Positions 33,011 through 43,095 of a DNA stretch of 64,000 bases are shown here, in pieces. Position 1 is the first letter of the stretch. Each line of letters begins with the position of its first letter. The notes beneath the pieces were generated by a model. It was not told the DNA's origin, made no database searches, and saw only the letters and a list, made by a program, of their open reading frames with translations. Made by a program: the position numbers and the translations under genes. Source of the DNA: Gigaspora margarita (lineage: Eukaryota; Glomeromycota; Glomeromycetes; Diversisporales; Gigasporaceae). Location of the stretch: NCBI GenBank assembly GCA_009809945.1, contig WTPW01001542.1, forward strand, positions 73,151 through 137,150. Reading direction: 5' to 3'.

Positions 33011-33347
33011 AGTTATTACATAGTAAAGTCTAAATTCTACTATGTAAATCGGTTATTAGCACTTAAGTAAACTTATTTGGAAGACTAAATTACGCCTATT
33101 CTGAAAGTTTCATCAAAAAAGAGTACTTTTTATTATTTGACTTTTAATTTTTACATTTAACGAATATATTTTATTAATAAAATTTTAATCTTTTCGTTGA
33201 ACGTAAAAATTAAAGGCCAATTAATAAAAAGTTCTTCAATTTTATTGTAAATCTCAGAATATATGTATTTTGATTTTCTAAATAAGTTTACTTAAGTGAC
33301 TTTAATCGATTTACTTAGTAAAATTTGGACTTTACTATATAGCAACT
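33011..33347. mobile_element. 336 bp palindromic MITE, copy 5 of 6
   Basis: Begins AGTTATTACATAGTAAAGTC and ends GACTTTACTATATAGCAACT. The right extension GGTAGCTTATTTTCAGGTTA is present, the left one is missing. Confidence 0.75.
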
Positions 33348-33519
33348 TTTATCGATCATGGGTAGCTTATTTTCAGGTTAAAGATGTTTTTGCATTTTTT
33401 GATCAAAAGAAGCGTAAAATTTTAACCAATCAATTCTTAAAAAATTATCAGGTGAGGGTGGGGGTCAGCTACTTAGTGAAACTCTAATCAGCTAATAAAT
33501 GGCCCTCCCCTTATTCTTA

Positions 33520-33850
33520 ATAATTTTGGAATTGTTAGAATAGTCTTATTAAGATGTGAATTTTGTTAGTTAAATCATACAAAATGAACCTGTAGATCAA
33601 AAGTTATTATCAATTTCAGAATTAAAATATATATGTATATATAATAGTTATTAAATATATAATAATATATAATCCTAGTTTGATCTTGGAATTCTGTAAT
33701 TGGATTTTTATGATTTTAGGCTTGTTAAAATCCTCTTTTTGAAAGGATCATTTTGGTGATTAAATCATCTGAATTGGTCTAGTAGATCAACAGTTATTGA
33801 TAATTTTATAATTTTATAATTTTGACCAGAATTATAAAATTTTAACCAGA
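33520..33850. repeat. Decayed relative of the 1.8-3.0 kb palindrome modules
   Basis: Contains ATTTTGG.GATTAAATCATCT, GGCTTGTTAAAATCcTCT and GATCTTGGAATTCTG words in the order seen in the arms at 1920-2260, with many substitutions. Confidence 0.45.
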
Positions 33851-34382
33851 ATTATAACCTGATATTTTGGGAACCTACCCACCCATCCCAAAATTACATA
33901 ATTTCTGGAAACTCCCTAATACTGTACATTTATCATGAGTTTTCAAATAGCAATTTTGCTATTTTGAATTATAAAACTGCTCGATACATAAGTATCAAGC
34001 TAGTTTTTGTCTCAAATTAGCTCAGAATCAAACATATAACTCATCTAGTTATAATCACATGTTCAATAATTTGATCGATTGTAAGTTAAATAAATATAAG
34101 GTAATTTTTGTTTTTAAATATTTGAAAATATTAGTATATAGTATGAGTATTAAGTAAGAATTGTAAATATGAAGTAATTAATAGGTATCATTTTGAGATA
34201 TACAGTACCAATAAGGTATATTAGTAAATTAGCTTTGTTTCTTCTACAAACCCAATATTTGTTTTGGTTTTATTATTTTCTTTCCTCCTTGGCCAATATA
34301 GTATTACTAGATAGCCTGTTGGGATGATAGTAAAATTAGACATAGTTTACAAGTTTGTTTATAATATAGGCAGTCAAACAAT

Positions 34383-34579
34383 AGATATATAGGGCCCCCA
34401 AAATATATATAGATAGGTCAGATTAATTATAAAATTACTAAAAATGGAATGATTTGCAGAAAAAACCTTAAAAATAAGCAAAAAATTACTAAAAATAGAA
34501 AAGATTTGTATAAAACCTTCAAAAATAAGCAAACTAATATCTGACCTATCTATGTATATTTTGGAGTCCTAGTTATATA
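34383..34579. mobile_element. GGACCCC-ended MITE, copy 1 (179 bp)
   Basis: Element 34392-34570 with inverted ends CCCCCAAAATATATATAGAT and ATCTATGTATATTTTGGAGT. Flanks AGATATATA / AGTTATATA differ at one base, a possible 9 bp TSD. The interior repeats AAAAATTACTAAAAATAG. The same element recurs at 60490-60668 in the same orientation. Confidence 0.7.
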
Positions 34580-35221
34580 TGTATGCAATCTTTATAGTCT
34601 GATAAGATATCAGTTATATATACAACTCTCTTATAACCTATTAGATTTTGGTTCAAGGGTATAGCTTGTTAAGATATAAGTTACTAGTATAAAGTTTTTA
34701 ATAGTCTGTTGAAATAACAGTTATAAAAGAAAAACAAATAAAATATTGTACAATATTAAAAAAGCTATATAGGTTGCTCAATTAGCAGAAGACAGCACTC
34801 ATTTGTGTTTGTATAGTTTAAATCCAAAATAAGAAACAAAACAAAAACTAAAAATTTTGAAAATTAAAAATAAATATCAATTGATCAGTATGAATATAGG
34901 AAATTTTAGAATTATATATAATACTAAATTTAAGATAAATCTGATAAATTACAAATAGGGTTCCTACAAATTTAAATTAAATCAAATTTTCAAACCTGAT
35001 CTCAAATTAATATTAAAAAAATATTTAAGTTAATTTAAAACAAACTTTTTAGTTAAATTTAAGTTTGGTTTGGGTTTGAGTTTGAAGTTTGTAAACTACT
35101 TTGAGTTTAAATAATATAAATACTTTATATTATCGAAAATAAGCTACTTTCAAAAATAAGCTACTACTTTTTGATCAAAAAACTCTAAAATGTTTTTAAT
35201 CTGAAAATAAGCTACCCAATG

Positions 35222-35557
35222 ACTTGCTATATAGTAAAGTCCAAAATTTACTAAGCAAATCAATTGAAGTTACTCAAATAAACTTATTTAGAAAATCAAA
35301 ATATGCATTTTCTAAAATTTATAACAAATTGGAGAACTTTTTATTAATTAGTTTTTAATTTTATTTTTAATGAAGAGATTAAAATTTTATTAACAGAATA
35401 TATTCGTTAAACATTAAAATTAAAAGTCAAAAAATAAAAAGTACTTCTATTTTGATAAAACTTTCAGAATATATGTAGTGTAGTTTTTCAAACAAGTTTA
35501 TTTAAGTACTAATAATCAATTTACATAGTAAAATTTAGACTTTACTATGTAACAACT
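35222..35557. mobile_element. 336 bp palindromic MITE, copy 6 of 6, with extended ends
   Basis: Core begins ACTTGCTATATAGTAAAGTC and ends GACTTTACTATGTAACAACT. The extended arms (GAAAATAAGCTAC near 35135 and TAGCTTATTTTCAG near 35638) are kept on both sides, giving a full span of about 35120-35675. It is nested in the TAGGGTTCC element. Confidence 0.75.
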
Positions 35558-35708
35558 ATTGGTAATTAACCAAAAATTGATTATATCTGAAAATAAGCTA
35601 TCTCAGATTTTTTGTATTCAAAATCATCCAAAAAAGATAGCTTATTTTCAGAAACATATAGTATATTTTTATATTTTAACAAGTTTACTTAAATACAAAG
35701 TTAGAATT

Positions 35709-36418
35709 AAAAAACTTGTTTTTTTTTTTTAAATTTCTTTGGGTGTACACCCGAAGCCGCATGTTTGAGGTCTTTTATTAAGGTCATTAGTCATAGGACC
35801 CAACTGGGCCCTACATTTATTTGTACATTTGTAATGATCTATATATGTTCATCTATTACTAATTTTTTTTAAATTCTACCATGGCTAACCGGCTAAGCCA
35901 TCCTATTTTTTATTCCAGCCAAACCTAATCAGCTGACCCATTTACCACCAGGGGATTTAACCGGAACTATCCAAGTAATTCTTATTCCAACTGAACCTAA
36001 TCAGCTGACCCATTTACAACCAGGGGATTTAACCGGAACTTGTCCAAGTAATTCAAGAGAAAGCAACACAATCAGCAGGTGAGTTCGACTGGACTCCGAT
36101 TCTCGTTCCAAATTTTCTGGACGTCTTTCACCCCTGAGGCCGAGACAAAGTATGAGACCACACATAAACCCCATTAGAGCAAGTTACACAACATCTATCC
36201 AAGATGTCCGGAGAGCCTTCATCAAGCCAAACCTGATATGTGGCTGAGCCGTCCAAACACGGTCCTAGCATCCTAATTCAAGACATCCATCACATGATCG
36301 TGTGTAGTTAATTTTGCCGTTTATAAGACTTGAACTGGTGACCTTATATAAAGAAGCGGCAGTGTCCTGGGAGCGCAACCACTATGCTATCGACCCGCAG
36401 GACAAAAAAAACTTGTTT
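35709..36418 (-). mobile_element. tRNA-headed SINE (family 2) with 13 bp TSD
   Basis: AAAAAACTTGTTT at 35709-35721 recurs at 36406-36418. On the minus strand the element runs from about 36405 to a poly-A tail (T-run ending 35730). The head has TAGCATAGTGG, an exact A-box match, and AGTTCAAGTCT as B box about 45 bp later. The head region also keeps a tRNA-like GTCCTGCGGG start. The middle carries a tandem duplication of about 55-60 bp (CCAACTGAACCTAATCAGCT near 35978 and a close copy near 35918). No shared 3' block with SINE family 1 was seen. Confidence 0.85.
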
Positions 36419-36800
36419 AAAGTATAAAATATATTTATATTATTCAAATTCAAACTAGTTTGCAAACTTCAAATCAAACTCAAATCAAACTTAGTATAAA
36501 ATTTGGATTTGGTTTGAATTTGATTATTTTTTATTTGAGTTTGGTTTAATTTTAAACTTTATAAAATTTATAGTTTGAGTTTGGTTTGATTTGGGTTTGA
36601 TCAAACTCAAATCAAACCTGGGTCAAATTTCAGAACTCTAGTTACAAAATTAGTAGAACATATGATATATTGATATTTGCTAATATAAATAAATACATGC
36701 ATATGATATTATTTAAATTATTTCAATCCAGTTTTCAATAATGATAATGCCCATATGCATTACTTAGTGCTTATATGTTAATTCAAAGTTTTACATTATC

Positions 36801-37060
36801 ATATGGGCTAGGTGCTAAGAAAAGAGCGGAAATTGACAAAAAAAAAAGATCTTTGGAAAATCAATTTTTATGTTATAAATTTTATAATAAATTATAAGAA
36901 AATACAAACTTTAAAGAGCTATACTGCAAATTTTTATTAATACAACATTTGTGTTTTAAGTAAAAAATGATCCTAATCTTATTCTAAATTAATTTATGTA
37001 AAAAAAAGTCTTTTGAAAAAATTATCATTTTGGGCCCTTTTCCCAGCACCTAGCCCATAT
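36801..37060. mobile_element. MITE with ATATGGGCTAGGTGCT ends (260 bp)
   Basis: ATATGGGCTAGGTGCTAAGA at 36801 is mirrored by CCAGCACCTAGCCCATAT ending at 37060; beyond about 26 bp the arms diverge. The interior is AT-rich and non-coding. The ends resemble but do not equal those of the 30888-31152 MITE. Confidence 0.7.
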
Positions 37061-38144
37061 GTATTAGTACCTAGAATGGGTGTAATTTAGAATAGTAAAT
37101 TAGAAAGCACCAATAATTAAATTTTCTTGCATAATTAAGTTATAAGATGATTAATTTACATATACCAAAAAAAAGCAAAAAAAAAGCAATAAAATCACCA
37201 TGTGTGATCAAATATCAATAGTGAATTATAAAGGGCTTTGTTATAAACTGGTTATATGTTAGATATTGGTTAGTTCAGAATAGTGGATATTCCTTAAGAT
37301 TTGTAAGTAGATTTTTAGCTTTGGGTAAATAAAGTCATTCCGATTGTGTGATGATAAATATATATAATATATATATATTTTTTTGTGTATTTGATTCAAA
37401 AGAAAAAACTGTTTATTTTCCTACGTAATAACCAAAATTATGTACGTGCTAAAAATGAAAGATCTTACTAATTGTAACTTGCATGTATACCTGAATAAAA
37501 CAGGTAAAAGTATTCTAATTTCATTTATAGATATAATGGTATTTACAACCTATTACGGCAATTACACAACTATATTATAATAAATACAGCATTATAGCAA
37601 ATATGACATATAACAACTTTGGGTTCTGTTTTACTTACGGCCAGCAACACTAGTTAAAACTACAGGGGTGAACGATTTTTTTGTGGGAGAGCTAACTGCT
37701 AATGGAAATTTGTTTTGATTGGCCAAAAAATGATCGACATTTTATAAATAACAAAATTTGATTGGTTAAAACTATGGTTTTTTTGCTGTTTCGTTAAAAT
37801 GCCAAAAATTTAACGTAATTTCTTTGTGTTACATACTGGCATTGTCAGAATCGTTTCTAGTAAAAGTTGGTAGAAAACTTGATCCCAAACCTTTATATAA
37901 AAGCTACATTTCTAAAAAACAATCTGGCGCTATTGTAAACCAATATAAAAAGGTTGTGTAACAGTGCTTTTCAATAGAAAATAAACAACCAATAAAAACC
38001 AACTTCCACCATGCTAAGTCAGGGGTGTTGCAATAAACAGGAGCTCGAAAATCAAAACAAAATTTAAGCTTTATGTTAAACCTACTCCAATTTTTCTAAC
38101 GCAATTTCAACCTTCAATATCGAATAGACACTCTTTTAACCCCT
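37061..38144. other. Spacer and 5' flank of the intact gene
   Basis: No second gene recognised. The last 300 bp are less AT-rich than the spacer before them. TATA-like words (CTTTATATAAAAG near 37891, CAATATAAAAAGG near 37942) could serve the gene starting at 38145, but promoter position cannot be fixed from sequence alone. Confidence 0.45.
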
Positions 38145-40002
38145 ATGTCTTCTTACGCTTCTCACATTGGGAAAAAGTCAAAACAACAGACAATTGATGA
38201 ATTTCTCGTTAAAGCACCCTCTTCTCCTTGTCGTACTCCAAATACGCTTTTGTGTAAGGGTATTTCGTTATCAACAGGTTTACCGTGTAAACGCCCTGTT
38301 GTTACGGAAAATTATTGTTTCCAACATAAAACCCAGATAAGTGGCAGAAGCCCGTTCGGTATACCCACTCCAACGCGAAAAAATCAACTACCGGACAATG
38401 ATATAAGAAGTGATAGCGAGAATGTTGCTGATTTGTCTACTTTGAATATACGTGAAAAAAGATTTGGTGAAATATCTACAAAATTATCAGGTCTGTCGTT
38501 AAGTAGTCAAAAGGAAAATATCGATAAAGTACAAAAAAGGTTGAATGGCGAATTAGCTAAGGACTCATCCTCCACCACGGTGGTAATGATAAGTCTTGAT
38601 AATAACGTTAAAGTACATATAACGCAATCAAAAAGTCCCAATAAGCTTAATACCGATACGAATGTTTCAATATCTTCTGAAGAGGAAAAAAAGTTAAATA
38701 AAATTTCTCGGCCCACGACTCCTCCACCAATTCGTCTACCGATAGACCCCAGCCCTGCCATTCCAGACGATAATTTTATAGAAACCATCAACAAGGAGTT
38801 CTTTCGGACTCCCTCTGTGATCTCACCAAACAACGAATTACCGACAGTTCCGTGGCTGTCGTCGTCACCGACACTATCAACACGCACCACATTGCCACCA
38901 GTGATAAATCGGCCAGTAACGCCAACAAAGCAGCTGTATATTGACCTGACAAAGGATTTTACAGCTTCTAAGAAAGATCTTTCGAGAAAAAATCGAAAGG
39001 CTGAAAAAGGCTCTGGTCGAAAAAACAAGAAGGACAAAGAGGAAATTATAGCACAAACTTATGAGTATGAGAGAATCCTATTTGTTCCCGGACGTTCTAA
39101 ACTTGTTTGGGTAAAATTTGACGGTATATATCTATATACAAGTCACTCTTGTTACAGTGAAATGATCAGGCTGTGAGATTTTCTTCACTATATCGAGAGT
39201 TTATAATAAATTCACTATATTGAGAGGGTTTTTGCCTAAACTGTTCCACTATAGCGAGGGCTTGTATAATTTTTTGTTTTATTATTATTATTATTTTAAT
39301 AGAAAATAATAGGAAATCCATTATATAAACCAATTTTTTGTTTAGATTGGATCAATCATAATTTATCTGAGGAAACTAAACGACAGCTGAAGTCAGAAAT
39401 GGAAAAACCAATCTCTGATAAGGATGAGGCTGGTTTCATATATGCGTATAGGTTGGTAGAAGGTAATAATATCATCTATATACATGCTTTTTACGCTATT
39501 CAAATATGTGAATATTATACTAAACTAATTTCCTTACCCTCAAGGCCTTTCAACACAACATGACCCTAACTTCACGCTATACAAAGTTGGTAGGGCCACC
39601 AACGTTCATCGACGTTTATATCAGTGGTCCCACCATTGTGGCTATACGCCTGAATTGATCGAACTTTTTCCCCATGTCAATCAAACGTGTTCGTTCAATT
39701 CCCAGGAGTCGTTTTTGGAAACATTGTTGAATGAAGAAACTGAAGGCAATCGCTCGTCTAACGATGAACGGTTGGAACAATTAGCACGTATTCCAAAATG
39801 TAAATATACTCATCGAGCTGAGCGCCTCATTCATATAGAGTTAAGTGAGAAATTTAAAGTGGACATGGGGAAATGTTTAGGATGTGGGAACATTCATCGA
39901 GAATGGTTCCAAGTAAAATCAGGCAACGAAGGTTGGGAAGAAGTGCGAAAAGTCATTGTTCATTGGATGACTTATGTTGAGAAGCACTATGGAGTAGGAT
40001 AA
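38145..40002 (+). CDS. T5orf172/DUF1766 (GIY-YIG-like) domain protein with PIP-box-like N-terminus
   Basis: The only intact gene seen. Exons 38145-39110, 39303-39462 and 39545-40002 join in frame (GT-AG introns of 192 and 82 bp, phases 0 and 1) to encode about 527 residues; stop TAA 40000-40002. Residues 14-21, QQTIDEFL, resemble a PCNA-binding PIP box (Q-x-x-I-x-x-F-x). C37, C48, C58 and H61 form a small Cys/His knuckle. Residues 65-290 are Ser/Thr/Pro-rich and probably disordered, then a Lys/Arg-rich patch (KKDLSRKNRKAEKGSGRKNK). The C-terminal part reads GFIYAYRLVEG ... FTLYKVGRATNVHRRLYQWS ... THRAERLIHIELS ... CLGCGNIHREWFQV, matching T5orf172/DUF1766, also found in fission yeast Mug113, where GIY-YIG-type catalysis is proposed but not established. 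A nuclear DNA-associated role is inference. Start chosen as the first ATG, directly before the PIP-like motif. Confidence 0.85.
39189..39265. repeat. Triplicated CACTATA-GAG motif in intron 1
   Basis: TTCACTATATCGAGAG, TTCACTATATTGAGAGG and TTCCACTATAGCGAGGG follow each other within intron 1 of the T5orf172 gene. They could be decayed termini of a transposon (CACTATA..GAG resembles mariner-type ends) or a local duplication. Confidence 0.5.
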
Positions 40003-40892
40003 AAATTTTTCATTTTATTTTAGATCTAATAGACGATGGGATTTATCATATTTAATCCCAATATATTATTATGTATGGAAATACAATATATCAAAGAAAT
40101 AAAATTTTTACTAATTATTGTCCGGAGTATATAGACATTTGGATGGCAGAAGTTATAAAATTGGGAATTAACACGGATAGTCCTTATCAGTTATGTCATG
40201 CAAATTCCGGACCACCGGTCTCAAAATGTTGGGTTGGCTGTTTTTTTTGCGTTTGGTTTGTTACACAAGATCCTGTGATTTGATTGGTTCCGATCTACAA
40301 AATTTGATTTCGGAAGCGATCTTCAGCCCGGAATTTGCGTACCCGTCTGCCATGTATTATTTGATGTTCTAATGTCTGCAACTTTATCTACATTAGAACA
40401 TCAAATAACCAGTGATACGGGCCGATGGAAAAATCATGGGTCGGGATCGATCTTAAAGAAGCTCGGGCCGGCTGACCAGGCTGACCTTTTTTGCAATTTT
40501 TTTGATCAAATGTGTTGAAAGCCATCAAGTCATTCCTTAAATTATTTAGTTTTTAATCGTTTTGTTTTGAGAAACTTAGTACTTTATGTTGATTAATTGA
40601 TTTCCGTTCCTTATATTTATTGCTTGCTAAATTAGCCAACTAATGAATGCTTTATAAGAGAATCGATTCTAACACTTTTAATCGACCGTCCCACAAAGGT
40701 ACATGCTGAGGGTTGACCCACCTACCACCCGGCCATTAGGCCGGGGCCTACCCATATCACTAATCTGGAAGTACTTGAAACAATTTATAAAAAAAAGACT
40801 TCTATGTAATAACACTTCTTTACAATCATTGTACAAATTGCGGGATTATAAAAAGGAACTTATTAATTATATGACAAAATTAACAGTAAACT
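40003..40892. other. 3' flank of the intact gene, with a perfect hairpin
   Basis: TTATTTGATGTTCTAATGT (40358-40376) and its exact complement (40390-40408) form a 19 bp stem with a 13 base loop. 40420-40500 and 40690-40760 are GC-richer (GAAGCTCGGGCCGGCTGACC; GCCATTAGGCCGGGGC) but carry no recognised gene or tRNA. Short open frames 40071-40283 and 40703-40894 have no recognisable domain. Confidence 0.45.
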
Positions 40893-41102
40893 AGGGTATT
40901 TAGAATTATGCAATACGATAAAGTAAATTATATGATGCAAGGCCAATTTTGAGTTCAGTGATTTCTATATCATTAGCCAGGCGGCTTCCAACACACCTAT
41001 TTACCAATTACAATCCATTCACGAAGCATACACGATATGAAAAAATGGTTAATTATGCGCATAATTTCGCATTACATAATCCTGAACACCCTACAGTAAA
41101 CT
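40884..41102. mobile_element. MITE with AGGGT ends and 9 bp TSD (about 200 bp)
   Basis: CAGTAAACT at 40884-40892 recurs exactly at 41094-41102. Between them the element begins AGGGTATTTAGAATTATGCA and ends CATTACATAATCCTGAACAC-CCT, inverted copies with mismatches. It shares most of its interior with the degenerate copy at 8676-8868. A TSD of about 9 bp suits a Mutator-like or hAT-like non-autonomous element. Confidence 0.75.
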
Positions 41103-41249
41103 AAGGATGTTATTCTGTTGAACCAATAGATTACATTTTGTCATAGAACTGGTCTGGGCCAAAAAAATTGGTCTGCTTTAAGTCTTAAGACCAGACCAAT
41201 CTGGACTAACAAAGTCTTAAGACTGGAGACTATAAGAGACTAGGGTGTT

Positions 41250-43001
41250 CAACATTCATTAGCAAATTATATATACGTAATCTTATGTAAGATATTACGG
41301 CCCGTAATATTACGAAAATTTTACGTTTGATACAATTTTTATATTACGTTAGATTACGGTAATATTATGGTTATTATTTCAAAATATTTCGAAATATACC
41401 AAATAAAAAAATGCAAATTACCTCCCCCTACAGGGATTGCGTACTCATGCAGATCAATAAACTAATGCGTGCAGGAGGTAATATTTTGATATTTTCACAT
41501 TGTTTCGCAATATTTTGGATCATTTCGCATTGTTTCACAATATTTAGCAAATTTTTAAAAAATAAATAAATGATATACATATTTACATAATCATGCTTTT
41601 TTACAGGTTTTGCTTTATTTCGCAAGGTTTCGCAATTTATTAAAAATTTTACATTTTTTATTTATTATTATTTTTTTATTTATTATTATTATATATTATA
41701 CATATTATATTATATATTATATTTTAATTATTATACATTTTTTACAGTATTATTTTTACATTATTATATATTATTTTAAATACTTTCGCACTTCTTCGCT
41801 TCTAATTCTATCACTATATACAAAAAACTAGCCCTACACACTTATTTTCGCTTACCCACAATTAGTTATTATCTTTGCTTCTTTGTTTTCTATTGTCTTC
41901 ACTTTGACTACTTCTTTTGTTTTGGCTATAAACTTCGTTTCGCACTCTTTTTCTAAAAACTTCAAAATAAAAACGTTTCTTAGAAGTGTTGGTTCTTGCA
42001 AATTGCCGAGGAAAGTCGCAAAGTTTCGAAGAAGTTAGGAATAAATAAACTAAAATAAAATTTAAAAAAATAAGTAAAAAAAAAAAAACAAAAAGTGTAA
42101 GCAAACTAATAAAAAAAATAAACAAAGCCNCAAATCTTCGTAAGAGTTCGCGTTTTTGTAAATTCAGAAATTGCAAAAGTCATATTAATGTTCTTGCGAA
42201 ATGCCAAAAAAGTCACGAAGTACCGAAAAAGTCTGGGTTGTTTTTCNTGCAAAGTGCCAGGAAGTAAGGGTTCTGTTCTCGCAAAGTGCCGAAATATAAT
42301 AAATTAATAAAAAAAAATTTAAAATAAAACAAAAGAAAACAAAAACAAAAAANACAAAACGAAAAAATAAATAACGCGAAACCTTGCAAAAACTTGTACA
42401 AACTTGCAAAACCTTGCGAAAACTTGCGAAAACTTGCGCCTAACTAAATTATTCTCTAAAGAAGCGTTCTTGGTGTTCTTGAATATGTCAGAAGTCTGAG
42501 TAGACATGCGCAAGGTTTTGAAATGTTGTATATCTTCTTGCAAAGGTGTCTTAAAAGTGCCGAAATAAAAAATAATTAAAAAAAATTTAAAAATAAAATA
42601 AAAACAAAAAAACGAAACGAAAACAAAAAATGAAACGAAAATAAAAAATGAAACGAAATAAAACCAAAAAAGCGAAAGAAAAAAAATAGAAGATCTAATT
42701 ATAAACAAAAGATCTAATCTGATCTTGTAGTACAGAATTTGAATATCATCGAATTATTTTGAACTATTTCGAAAAATCAGTCTAATGTGCGATCCAGGTT
42801 ACAGACCTACTGATCCTGATCCAGCTTGGTTTCCTAGTCCTAAATTATTTTGAAAGGGATCGAAATATTTCATTAACCTATTTCGTAATATTTCAGAAAT
42901 TTGAAATTCGAAATATTTCGAAATATATTACATAATATTTTGCTTATATTACGGTTCGTAATATCTTACGTAAGATTACGCTATTATAAATTTGCTGATG
43001 T
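41250..43001 (-). mobile_element. Modular palindrome-ended element, copy C
   Basis: Ends are inverted copies: CATTCATTAGCAAATTATAT then CGTAATCTTATGTAAGATAT on the left and the complement of ATATCTTACGTAAGATTACG on the right, followed inward by ATTTCGAAATAT words. The interior is the A/B/D family in reverse orientation: GCAAAACCTTGCG words, AAAGTGCCGAAATAAA units, and the CTTGTAGTACAG and GATCCAGG landmarks. Three ambiguous bases (42130, 42247, 42353) lie in the A/T tracts. Phe-rich minus frames here (41862-42708) are artefacts of poly-A tracts. Confidence 0.6.
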
Positions 43002-43095
43002 TAAAATTAACAATAAATATATATAAATAATAAATTTTCTAAAAGTTGTAGATAAGGATGTTATAATCTGGCAAGAACTATGATCTGAACTAGTT

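Larger units (their letters stand above)
28867..33512. repeat. Possible outer inverted pair of a 4.6 kb composite
   Basis: GGGGAGCGCTATTTATCAGCTGATT-like sequence at 28867 is mirrored at 33490-33512 (TCAGCTAATAAATGGCCCTCCCC). The same terminus bounds the 1793-3025 palindrome. Four of the six 336 bp MITEs lie between. It could be one heavily nested element or two solo ends that face each other by chance. Confidence 0.35.
34956..36641. mobile_element. Composite element bounded by TAGGGTTCC ends
   Basis: The left end (TAGGGTTCCTACAAATTTAA) and right end (complement of CAAATTTCAGAACTCTA) are inverted copies. TTACAAA lies directly outside or one base off both ends (34949-34955, 36642-36648). The sub-terminal regions are dense in CAAACTCAAATC / GTTTGAGTTTGG mirror words. 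Palindromic MITE copy 6 and a SINE are nested inside, so at least three insertion events are stacked. Confidence 0.5.

Noticed and set aside
38507..39037. 176-residue minus-strand open frame opposite the T5orf172 gene
   Set aside because: It is the antisense shadow of exon 1, whose own frame continues through two consistent introns into a recognisable domain.
40703..40894. Small gene downstream of the T5orf172 gene
   Set aside because: 63 residues, no recognisable domain, and the last bases are part of a MITE target site; not enough support.
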